From contig DATAEK010000387.1 of assembly GCA_036258055.1 (NCBI GenBank), positions 1 to 25,918 on the forward strand: 25,918 bases of DNA. The letters run 5' to 3'. The position numbers and the translations under genes are program-made. Below the pieces are notes generated by a model, which saw only the letters and a list, made by a program, of their open reading frames with translations, did not search any database and had not been told where the DNA came from. Positions 14,433 through 21,610 of this stretch are shown here, one piece after another (within the stretch, counting starts at the first letter, position 1; the number at the start of each line of letters is the position of its first letter). Source of the stretch: DATAEK01 sp036258055 (GTDB taxonomy: Bacteria; Acidobacteriota; Vicinamibacteria; Vicinamibacterales; 2-12-FULL-66-21).

Positions 14433-16785
14433 TAAAACCGCGATCCGTTCGGGATTGTTCACCACGCGTGAATCGCCAGTTGCGTTGACCGGCGTCGCAA
14501 TCGATGCGGAGCTCACCAGCTTCTGCGCGCGCGTGGTTGTGTCGCAGCGCTACGTGAATCAGGAAGCGACGCCAATCGAGGCCGTCTACGTCTTTCCGCT
14601 CGACGAGGGCGCAGCGGTCTGCGGTTTCGAAGCGATCGTCGATGGCACCCTCGTCATCGGCGAGGTCAAAGAGCGCGAGGAGGCGTTCAAGGATTACGAC
14701 GACGCGATGGCTCGCGGGGACGGTGCGTTTCTGCTCGACGAAGAACGCCCGGACGTCTTCCAGGCGAGCGTTGGCAATCTGCCGCCCGGCAAGGAAATCC
14801 TGTTGCGTGTGACCTACGTCACCGAGCTCGCGGTGGAAGAGCGTGGACTGCGCTTCCTCATTCCGACGACGGTCTCACCGCGTTACGCGCCCGTCGAAGA
14901 TCAACGCGGCGTCGGGCGCAGCGACGCCGAGGCGCTGAACCCGCCGCGCGAGTGGCGCGTCCCGTATGGCTTGAACTTGTCGGTCCGCCTGAGGATGCCG
15001 GGCACGATTGCGAAGCTGGAGTCGCCGTCCCATCCGATCAGCGTGACGATGAACGATTGCGAGGCGACGGTGTCGTTGTCGCAGCGCTCGGCCCCGCTCG
15101 ACCGCGACTTCGTGCTCACCGTCGAGACGACGGGGCTCGACGTACCGCAGGCGTGGATCGAACGCGACGGTGACGACCTCGCCATTGCCGTGGGGTTCGC
15201 GCCGCAGCTCGGCGACGCTCCTGTTCCCGGCGAGATTCTGTTCGTGGTCGATCGTTCGGGTTCCATGGGGGGCACCTCCATCGAGGAAGTGCGCAACGCG
15301 CTGCAGCTGTGTCTCCACTCGCTGATCCCGGGCTGCTGCTTCAACATCATCGGCTTCGGATCGACGTACCAGTCGCTCTTTCCGAAGCCTCGGCCCTACG
15401 ACGACGACAGCCTGGCCGCCGCCAGCGCGCACGTTCGCGACATGCAGGCCGACCTCGGCGGGACGGAGATCCTGCCAGTGCTGACGTTCGTGCTCGACCA
15501 ACCGCCCGGGACGCTGCCCCGGGCCGTCGTGCTGCTCACCGATGGTGAAGTGACCAATACCGACGCCGTCATCGCGCTGGCGCGAGCGCGTCGAGCTGAC
15601 GCGCGCATTTTCACGTTCGGTATCGGTGCCGGCGCGAGTCACCATCTCGTGAATGGTGTCGCCCGCGCCGGCGACGGAGTGGCCGAACACATTTATCCGG
15701 GTGAACGTATCGAGACGAAGGTGCTCCGGCAATTTGGCCGGTTGTTGTCGCCATCGCTGACTCACGTCTCCGTCGATTGGGATGGCTTGACCGTCACGCA
15801 GGCTCCGGCGAAGGTGCCGCCAATCTTTTCCCACGATCGCCTCGTGCTCTACGGATTCGTCAAGGACCTCCGTTCCGCAACAGTCAGGTTGAACGCGACT
15901 CGTGGCTCAGCGCCGGTGGTCTTCGACGTGCCCATCGATCCCGTCCGCGCGACCAGTGGCCGGACGGTCGCTACGCTCGCCGCACGTTTGCGCATCCGCG
16001 AGCTCGAGGAGAGCCCCGAGTGGACGATGGCTCGTGGTTCGCGTCAGCGCGATCGACAGGCGAATCGAGTGGCGCAGGAGATCGTCGCGCTCAGCGTCCG
16101 GTACGGCATTGTCTCGCGCGAAACGTCGTTTATCGCGATCGAGCGTCGAGAGACGCCCGTGGTTGGCGACGTGCAGCTTCGCCGGATTCCCATCGCGCTG
16201 ACGTCAGGGTGGGGCGGACTCGAGGAATCTGCTCCGATGGTGGTTGCGTCGAGGATGGCGTCCGTGCACGCGGGAGGGCTCACCTTGGGCGTCGATAGCA
16301 TGCCGGCCGGGATTGTCAGGCGCGCCGTGTCGGCGCTGTCACACCTGGGCAGCTCTGGCGCTCCACCGACCGACTCGGCATCCGCGCCGTCCTTGGACCG
16401 CAAGCTGCGGATGCGTTGGCCGCTGGCTCCCAACGCGCCGCCACCTGCCGTTCGTGCACCACGAGGCCTGCATGGGCTCGTCGCCTTGCAACGCGCAGAC
16501 GGCTCCTGGGATCTCACCCCCGAGTTTGCCGCAATTCTGGACCGCCGGCTCGCGGATCTCGAATCGGCGCTCGGCAGGGCATCCAGTCGTGGAGAGGAAC
16601 GCCGGGCGTGGGCAACGGCGCTCGCGCTCGTCTGGCTGGACCAACACGCCGGAGAAGTCGGAGACGAATGGCGCCTTCTCGCGAACAAAGCTCGGGGATG
16701 GTTGAACAAAGTCGCCGCCGCACCCCCGGCCAGCGGCCAAACCTGGATACAGGAGGCTGAAGCGTTCATGCGGCCGAGAGCCTGA
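14425..16785 (+). CDS. VIT and VWA domain-containing protein
   Basis: A protein of 786 residues related to the inter-alpha-trypsin-inhibitor heavy chain. The VIT domain is at about 8-140 (ARVVVSQRYVNQEATPIEAVYVFPL, then VFQASVGNLPPGKEILLRVTY). The VWA domain is at about 268-445, with the metal-ion site Asp276-x-Ser278-x-Ser280 (DRSGSM) and LLTDGEVTN further on. The last 100 residues contain GLHGLVALQRADGSWDLT, a C-terminal segment seen in this family. No signal peptide is visible, so the protein is probably cytoplasmic. Of three nearby ATGs, 14425 is preferred because GAGG lies six bases before it; it overlaps the MerR stop. The MerR regulator probably controls its expression. VIT-VWA proteins probably scaffold metal-dependent protein contacts, but the bacterial role is unproven. 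Confidence 0.88.
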   Translation: MLDKTAIRSGLFTTRESPVALTGVAIDAELTSFCARVVVSQRYVNQEATPIEAVYVFPLDEGAAVCGFEAIVDGTLVIGEVKEREEAFKDYDDAMARGDGAFLLDEERPDVFQASVGNLPPGKEILLRVTYVTELAVEERGLRFLIPTTVSPRYAPVEDQRGVGRSDAEALNPPREWRVPYGLNLSVRLRMPGTIAKLESPSHPISVTMNDCEATVSLSQRSAPLDRDFVLTVETTGLDVPQAWIERDGDDLAIAVGFAPQLGDAPVPGEILFVVDRSGSMGGTSIEEVRNALQLCLHSLIPGCCFNIIGFGSTYQSLFPKPRPYDDDSLAAASAHVRDMQADLGGTEILPVLTFVLDQPPGTLPRAVVLLTDGEVTNTDAVIALARARRADARIFTFGIGAGASHHLVNGVARAGDGVAEHIYPGERIETKVLRQFGRLLSPSLTHVSVDWDGLTVTQAPAKVPPIFSHDRLVLYGFVKDLRSATVRLNATRGSAPVVFDVPIDPVRATSGRTVATLAARLRIRELEESPEWTMARGSRQRDRQANRVAQEIVALSVRYGIVSRETSFIAIERRETPVVGDVQLRRIPIALTSGWGGLEESAPMVVASRMASVHAGGLTLGVDSMPAGIVRRAVSALSHLGSSGAPPTDSASAPSLDRKLRMRWPLAPNAPPPAVRAPRGLHGLVALQRADGSWDLTPEFAAILDRRLADLESALGRASSRGEERRAWATALALVWLDQHAGEVGDEWRLLANKARGWLNKVAAAPPASGQTWIQEAEAFMRPRA

Positions 16786-16850
16786 CACTGCCCACCCGTC
16801 AGGCGCGTTCCAATGCCTGGTTCGCGCCTTTCAGGGTGGCCCTCCGTGGC

Positions 16851-16879
16851 TTGTTCCCATACTGGGCGTGTGGTACGCT
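16851..16879 (+). promoter_or_regulatory. Promoter of the GTPase operon
   Basis: TTGTTC (16851-16856), 17 bases and TACGCT (16874-16879) form a plausible housekeeping promoter in the 171-base gap before the operon. The leader would be about 70 bases. The rest of the gap holds nothing recognisable. Confidence 0.4.
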
Positions 16880-16956
16880 CAGGCCCCTTTCACACGACAA
16901 GGCGCTTCCATCAACAATGCGGGCCTTCGGGCGCCATCAGCACAAGGAAGGCAGCC

Positions 16957-17550
16957 GTGACCACCACGAGCGAACAACACACAGCGGCCGCGGCGGCGGC
17001 TGCGTCCGAGCAGGACAGCGGCGGCGGCGCGAGCCTCGAGAAGGTGCGCGATCTCCTGTTCGGCGGCCAGATGCGCGACTACGATCGCAAATTTGCGCGC
17101 CTCGAGGAGCGCCTCGCGAAGGAGACGACCGATCTTCGCGACGAGGTGAAGAAGCGCCTCTCGACGCTCGAGCAGTTCATCAAGGCGGAAGTCGAGTCGC
17201 TGAGCGATCGGCTGCAGACGGAGCAGCAGGAGCGTTCGCGCGCCGCTCAGGATCTGACGCGCGATCTCAAGGAGGCCGCTCAGGGATTCGAGCGGCGAAC
17301 GAGCCAGCTCGACGATCTGATCGCCAAGAGCCAGCGCGATCTGCGCCAGCAGCTTCACGATCAGCGTCAGCAGCTGGGCGACGACATCCGTCAGCGCGCC
17401 GACGAGGTGCTGGCGAAGCTTGCCCGCGAGGCCCAGGAGTTGAAGGCCGACAAGGCCGATCGCTCGGCCCTCGCGGCCCTGTTGACCGAGATGGCGATGC
17501 GGCTCAACGACGATCTCCGGATCACGTCTCCGGGGGAGGCGGGTGGCTAA
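16957..17550 (+). CDS. Cytoplasmic coiled-coil protein of the GTPase operon
   Basis: A 197-residue protein beginning with GTG, which has AAGGAAGG a few bases upstream; the open frame continues upstream to 16813 but has no such support. After an Ala/Gly-rich tail of about 30 residues it has a conserved-looking opening (LEKVRDLLFGGQMRDYDRKFARLEERL) and then an almost uninterrupted coiled coil to the C-terminus, rich in Glu, Lys, Arg, Gln and Leu with heptad spacing. No membrane segment or signal peptide is present. Its 3' end overlaps the OmpA-like gene by eight bases. I recall proteins with this opening beside OmpA-like and small-GTPase genes in several phyla, without an assigned function. It is probably a structural or adaptor subunit on the cytoplasmic side. 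Confidence 0.85.
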   Translation: MTTTSEQHTAAAAAAASEQDSGGGASLEKVRDLLFGGQMRDYDRKFARLEERLAKETTDLRDEVKKRLSTLEQFIKAEVESLSDRLQTEQQERSRAAQDLTRDLKEAAQGFERRTSQLDDLIAKSQRDLRQQLHDQRQQLGDDIRQRADEVLAKLAREAQELKADKADRSALAALLTEMAMRLNDDLRITSPGEAGG

Positions 17551-19309
17551 GCCGGCGATTGTCCGATCGGGCGATTCGGCGCCCGGCGGCGGTGAAAACC
17601 CGTCAGGGCGGTTCGCCGAACTGCGCTCGCTGCTCGTCGGCCCAGAGCAACGGCAGCTGCGTGCGCTCCAGACCCGTCTCGACGATCCAGGAACGCAGGC
17701 GCGCGAGGTCAGTCAGGTCCTCCCTCAGGCTGTTCAGCTCCGCAACAACGATCCCCAGCTCAAACGGGCGCTGGCACCGGCCATCGAGGAAGGGATTGCG
17801 TCGCTCGTCCGCCGCGATCCGAGGCAGCTCGCCGATGCGCTGTTTCCCGCGATCATGCCGGCGATCCGCAAGGCCATCGCGGCGACGTTGAGCGGGATGC
17901 TGGAATCGGTCAACCGCACGCTCGAGCACAGCCTGTCGGTGAGATCGATCAAATGGCGGATCACGGCGGCTCGCACGGGCAAGTCGTTCGCGGAGATCGT
18001 CCTGCTCAACACGCTGCTCTATCGAGTCGAGCAGGTGTTCCTGATTCATCGCAAGACGGGGCTGCTGTTGCAGCACGTCAAGTCGGGGCCCGCGTCGGTG
18101 CAGGACGCCGACCTGGTGTCCGGCATGCTGACGGCGATTCGCGATTTCGTCGAGGACTCTTTCCGGGTTCCTGAAGGGGAGTCGCTCGACACGCTGCAGG
18201 TCGGCGAGCTCTCCGTCTGGATCGAGCAGGGGCCGCATGCGATCCTCGCGGCCGTCATTCGCGGCACGGCGCCACCCGGCCTGCGCGCGAAGCTTCAGGA
18301 AACACTCGAAAGCCTGCATGCGCATTTCGCCGACGAGCTCAAGATGTTCGATGGCGACGCGGCTCGTTTCGAGCGGGCGCGGCCGCTTCTCGAAGAATGC
18401 CTGCAGTCGCAGTATCGACGCGAGCCGCAGAAGCGCAAGCCATTCGTCTGGGTCCTCGCTGGCGCGTTGGTCCTGGCGGCAGCCCTCTGGATGTTTTTTG
18501 CCTGGCAGGCGCGATCGCGCTGGAATGCCTACCTCCAGGCTCTCCGCGCCGAACCCGGCATCGTCGTCGTTTCCACGGATCGGCGAGACGGAAGGTACGT
18601 CCTCACCGGCCTTCGCGATCCTCTCGCACGCGACCCGGCGTCCCTGCTGGCGTCAAGCCAGCTCGAGCCATCGCAAGTCGAAGGACGATGGCAGCTCTAT
18701 CAAGCGATCGATCCCGCATTCGTGCTGGCGCGCGCGAACCAGGTGCTGCAGCCACCCGCTGGCGTCGCGCTGTCGCTCGACGGAACTGTGCTCTCGGCCA
18801 GTGGCGTGGCCCCGGCCGAGTGGATCGGTGACAGCGTACGGGTCGCGCGCGCATTGCCCGGCGTGACGCAGTTCGACGCGTCGCGTTCCATCGACGCGTC
18901 GATTCGCGCCCTGGTCGACACCATCGACACCATCCCACTCCTCTTCGTCAAAGGCACGACGACCTTCGTGACGGAAGGGGAGGGCGCGCTGGACCAGCAG
19001 CTCGCGCGACTGCGCGAGCTCGATGGCCTGGCGAAAGCCGGCGACCGCCGATTCCGAATCGATCTCGTAGGCCAAGCCGATTCCGACGGCCCGCCGGAAA
19101 TGAACCTGCCGCTGAGCCGCCGGCGTGCCGATCGCGTGCTCGAAGTCGTGGCGCAGCAACGATTCGATCGCGTCACGATGGTGGCGTCGGGCGTCGGCAG
19201 CCGTGACGCCGCAAGCCCGCAGAGCGCCGAGTCCGAGAAGCAAAGGAACCGTCGGGTGTCGTTCCACGTCACCGAGGTCAGCCGCGGCGAGGGCGCACCA
19301 TCGCGATGA
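17543..19309 (+). CDS. Membrane-anchored OmpA-family protein with a longin/roadblock-like cytoplasmic region
   Basis: A protein of 588 residues starting with GTG, preceded by GGGGGAGG. Residues 1-160 are helical. Residues about 165-285 (VFLIHRKTGLLLQHVKSG, DADLVSGMLTAIRDFV, LSVWIEQGPHAILAAVIRG, LHAHFADELKMFDGD) show a strand-helix pattern that resembles longin/roadblock folds, which often contact small GTPases. One membrane helix lies at 301-321 (FVWVLAGALVLAAALWMFFAW). Residues about 330-450 look like BON-type repeats. Residues about 466-575 are an OmpA-like domain with IDLVGQADSDGP, LSRRRADRVLEVV and NRRVSF, which binds peptidoglycan. The protein thus spans from cytoplasm to cell wall. It lies between the coiled-coil gene (overlap of eight bases) and the GTPase gene (ATGA overlap). 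The OmpA and membrane calls are firm; the longin-like call is inference. Confidence 0.85.
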   Translation: MAKPAIVRSGDSAPGGGENPSGRFAELRSLLVGPEQRQLRALQTRLDDPGTQAREVSQVLPQAVQLRNNDPQLKRALAPAIEEGIASLVRRDPRQLADALFPAIMPAIRKAIAATLSGMLESVNRTLEHSLSVRSIKWRITAARTGKSFAEIVLLNTLLYRVEQVFLIHRKTGLLLQHVKSGPASVQDADLVSGMLTAIRDFVEDSFRVPEGESLDTLQVGELSVWIEQGPHAILAAVIRGTAPPGLRAKLQETLESLHAHFADELKMFDGDAARFERARPLLEECLQSQYRREPQKRKPFVWVLAGALVLAAALWMFFAWQARSRWNAYLQALRAEPGIVVVSTDRRDGRYVLTGLRDPLARDPASLLASSQLEPSQVEGRWQLYQAIDPAFVLARANQVLQPPAGVALSLDGTVLSASGVAPAEWIGDSVRVARALPGVTQFDASRSIDASIRALVDTIDTIPLLFVKGTTTFVTEGEGALDQQLARLRELDGLAKAGDRRFRIDLVGQADSDGPPEMNLPLSRRRADRVLEVVAQQRFDRVTMVASGVGSRDAASPQSAESEKQRNRRVSFHVTEVSRGEGAPSR

Positions 19310-19803
19310 CGCAAAAGAAAATCTGCCTGCTCGGGGGATTCGCCGTCGGGAAGACCAGCCTCGTCTCGCGCTTCGTCACCAGCATCTTCTCCGACAAATA
19401 CCTCACCACGGTCGGCGTCAAGATCGACAAGAAGACGGTGAAGGTGGGCGCCGATGAGGTGAACCTGCTCCTGTGGGACATGTACGGGCAGGACGAATTC
19501 CAGACGGTACGGGAGTCGTACCTGCGCGGCGCGTCAGGATACCTGCTGGTGGCCGATGGGACGCGCGCGGCGACGCTCGACACGGTGCGCACGCTGCAAC
19601 GCACCGCGGAGTCGGTGGTCGGGCGGGTGCCGTTCTTGCTCGTCCTCAACAAAGCGGACCTGGACGCTCAGTGGGAGATCGACGACCGCGCGCTGTGGAA
19701 GCTGGTCGAGCATGGGTGGTCGGTCGTGAAGACCAGCGCGAAGACCGGCGAGGGCGTCGAAGACGCGTTCACCAAGCTCACACACGAGATGCTCGTCAGT
19801 TGA
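19306..19803 (+). CDS. Ras/Rab-like small GTPase
   Basis: A single-domain GTPase of 165 residues with all five G motifs. G1 GGFAVGKTS is at 10-18, the switch I threonine at 34-35 (LTTVGVKI), G3 WDMYGQDE at 57-64 with Gln62 in the catalytic glutamine position, G4 NKAD at 115-118 and G5 TSAK at 143-146. This is the eukaryote-like Ras/Rab pattern and differs from MglA. In Ras numbering, position 12 is Phe and position 13 Ala rather than Gly-Gly, so activation by an arginine-finger GAP of the Ras type seems unlikely. No C-terminal prenylation cysteine is present. The start overlaps the OmpA-like stop (ATGA), implying translational coupling. It belongs among the poorly studied prokaryotic Ras-superfamily GTPases and probably acts as a switch on the membrane protein encoded before it. 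Confidence 0.93.
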   Translation: MTQKKICLLGGFAVGKTSLVSRFVTSIFSDKYLTTVGVKIDKKTVKVGADEVNLLLWDMYGQDEFQTVRESYLRGASGYLLVADGTRAATLDTVRTLQRTAESVVGRVPFLLVLNKADLDAQWEIDDRALWKLVEHGWSVVKTSAKTGEGVEDAFTKLTHEMLVS

Positions 19804-19825
19804 CCCCGATGCAAGGATTGCGATC

Positions 19826-20407
19826 GTGATCGATCCCGTGTTCAGCGATCTCGTGGCGGCGCTGGATCTCGTCGTGCTGGAGCGTCAGCCGGGTGGCGCC
19901 TTTCAGCTCGCCGTCGGCACGTTGGCCCCGGCCTGGTTCGGCCACCTCTTTCGCGAAGCGGCGCACGGCCAGCCGATGACCCTCACCCGCGCGTTTCCGT
20001 TCCTCGACACGTTCCTGGTGGAGGCCGAGCGCTTCTGGGACGCGCCGCGCGGCAACCGGCTTCGATCGGATCCGTTCGTCGTGGCGGACGCGTCCGGAGG
20101 GGAGCTGGCGCTCGCGGCGTCGGCGGTCGCGATCGGCATGCGCCGATTTCTCATCATCGAGATGCCCGACGACTACGACGATCGCCGCCGCGCGCTCCAA
20201 AGTGCGCGCGAGCACGTGCTGGCCCACGAACAGTTCGTCCGCCGCGTTTCCGCGCTCGTCGATCCGGCGGCCGATGCCGCCCGTCTGACCGGCCAGCTGC
20301 TCGACAGTGGCCTGACGCCGCAGCAACAGCCGCTCGCCGCCGGCGCGCGGGATCAGCTCGCCAAGGTCAGTGATGCGCTCCGCTCGCTCGCCCGGGGTCA
20401 GATCTGA
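19826..20407 (+). CDS. PAS-like sensor protein of the GTPase operon
   Basis: A 193-residue protein starting with GTG (AGGA eight bases upstream), 22 bases after the GTPase stop. Residues about 5-115 show a PAS-like alternation: LDLVVLERQPGGAFQLAVGT, APAWFGHLF, FPFLDTFLVEAERFW, SDPFVVADASG, LAASAVAIGMRRFLIIEMP. A helical segment follows (RALQSAREHVLAHEQFVRRV) like the signalling helix after PAS domains, but no histidine-kinase, cyclase or other output domain is present. I recall this sensor type at the N-terminus of some histidine kinases. Here it probably acts through protein contact with the GTPase or its membrane partner. The last four residues (RGQI) lie in a palindrome shared with the convergent peptidase gene. 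The PAS-like call is by pattern only. Confidence 0.75.
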   Translation: MIDPVFSDLVAALDLVVLERQPGGAFQLAVGTLAPAWFGHLFREAAHGQPMTLTRAFPFLDTFLVEAERFWDAPRGNRLRSDPFVVADASGGELALAASAVAIGMRRFLIIEMPDDYDDRRRALQSAREHVLAHEQFVRRVSALVDPAADAARLTGQLLDSGLTPQQQPLAAGARDQLAKVSDALRSLARGQI

Positions 20408-20412
20408 CCCCG
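20393..20412. terminator. Perfect 20-base palindrome forming the 3' ends of two convergent genes
   Basis: CGGGGTCAGATCTGACCCCG is fully symmetric, giving an eight-base-pair stem around GATC. On the plus strand TTTTT follows at about 20419-20423. It contains the stop codons of both neighbouring genes, which overlap by ten bases. It may be a bidirectional terminator; sequences like GGGGTCAG...CTGACCCC also occur as dispersed REP-like elements in some bacteria. Confidence 0.6.
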
Positions 20413-21531
20413 CCCGTACTTTTTCAGCAGCATCTTCAGCGGATCGATCGGCAAGGCGTAAACGGTGCGGCCATTGCCGGTCGTGTTGGTGGCTCGCAGC
20501 AGCGAGTTGTAGACCGCTTCCTCAGTCGCATCGAGGGCGGCCTCGAACAGATCCGACACCGCGTCGGTCGGGAGGACGCTGCGAGGCTGGGGACCAGCAG
20601 TGCTCGTGAGTCGCAATGAGGGGTGCGTCGAGAACGCGACTGCGAAGTCGCCGCTGCCGTTCGAGTAGGTCGAGCCGGTCCGCGCGAGCGCGAAGATCGC
20701 GCGCGCGGCGAGGCGCTTCAGATCCCGGGCGTCGAGCGGCGCATCAGTCGCGACGACAACCATGCAGGATCCATCCGCCTTCGGCGGCGCGCCGCTGACG
20801 CTACGCGGCGTCAGCTCGCGCCAGACCGGAACGCCGTCGATCGTCAACCGGCCTCCGTAATTCGATTGCACGAGCACGCCGACGGTCCAGGTGTCGTTCT
20901 GCTGGCGGACGACACGAGACGACGTGCCGATTCCGCCTTTCCAGCCGAAGGCGACCGTGCCGGTTCCCGCACCGACGGCGCCTTCCGCAACTTCGCCACC
21001 CTTCGCATTCGAGATCGCCCCGAGGACGTGCTCGCGCGTGACGTGCAGGCCGCGGATGTCGTTCAGCGTCCCGTCGTTCGTTTCCCCGACGAGGCCGTTG
21101 ACCGATCGCACCCCGTCGTTCCCCGGCTGCGCCAGGGTCCATCGCACGACGGCGTCGAGCGCGACGCCGACCGACAGCGTGTTCGTCAGCACGATGGGTG
21201 ACTCGATTGTGCCGAGCTCGTCGACTTGCGTAGATCCGGCGAGCTTGCCGAACGCGTTGCCGACGAACACGGCCCCCGGAACTTTCTCGCGGAACAGGTT
21301 GCCGCCATGAGGCCTGATCGCCGTCACACCGGTGCGGATGTTGTCGCCGTCAACGACGGTGGTGTGCCCGACCAGAACGCCGGCGACGTCCGTGATCGCA
21401 TCGAGCGGGCCTGGTTGCCCGGCGCCGGGGCGGATACCCAGGTCGCGCGCCCGCGGGCGCTCCTGACCCGGCGTGACGATGGTCAGGATCAGCAGGCCGA
21501 GTGGCAAGGTCCAGAGAGACCGGATGCGCAT
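20398..21531 (-). CDS. P1-family peptidase (DmpA/BapA-type, self-processing aminopeptidase)
   Basis: A protein of 377 residues with a signal sequence (hydrophobic LWTLPLGLLILTIV, cleavage near residue 22), so it is exported. The body matches the DmpA/BapA Ntn-hydrolase-like family: LDAITDVAGVLVGH near 43-56, TGVTAI near 67-72, IESPIVLTNTLSVG at 109-122, VGVLVQSNYGG at 217-227 and the processing site Gly254-Ser255 in ADGSCMVVVATDAP. Cleavage there would release Ser255 as the N-terminal nucleophile of the beta chain, as in DmpA. Members hydrolyse N-terminal amino acids, including D- or beta-amino acids, from peptides or amides. The ATG at 21531 has GGAG six bases before it. The gene is divergent from the S9 peptidase, and the two may share peptide-degradation duties in the periplasm. 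Confidence 0.92.
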   Translation of the reverse strand: MRIRSLWTLPLGLLILTIVTPGQERPRARDLGIRPGAGQPGPLDAITDVAGVLVGHTTVVDGDNIRTGVTAIRPHGGNLFREKVPGAVFVGNAFGKLAGSTQVDELGTIESPIVLTNTLSVGVALDAVVRWTLAQPGNDGVRSVNGLVGETNDGTLNDIRGLHVTREHVLGAISNAKGGEVAEGAVGAGTGTVAFGWKGGIGTSSRVVRQQNDTWTVGVLVQSNYGGRLTIDGVPVWRELTPRSVSGAPPKADGSCMVVVATDAPLDARDLKRLAARAIFALARTGSTYSNGSGDFAVAFSTHPSLRLTSTAGPQPRSVLPTDAVSDLFEAALDATEEAVYNSLLRATNTTGNGRTVYALPIDPLKMLLKKYGRGQI

Positions 21532-21610
21532 GATGATCTCCGTAGTAACGGTGCCATAATAGGCCGGCTTTCGGGCACGAAGACGACAGCAATCCAGGAG
21601 GAGGGACTTG

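Noticed and set aside
14875..15834. Minus-strand open frame of 319 codons
   Set aside because: It is antisense to the VIT-VWA gene and has His/Arg/Asp-rich composition without motifs.
16813..16956. Longer start for the coiled-coil protein
   Set aside because: The extension has no ribosome binding site and spans the likely promoter; GTG at 16957 has a strong AAGGAAGG.
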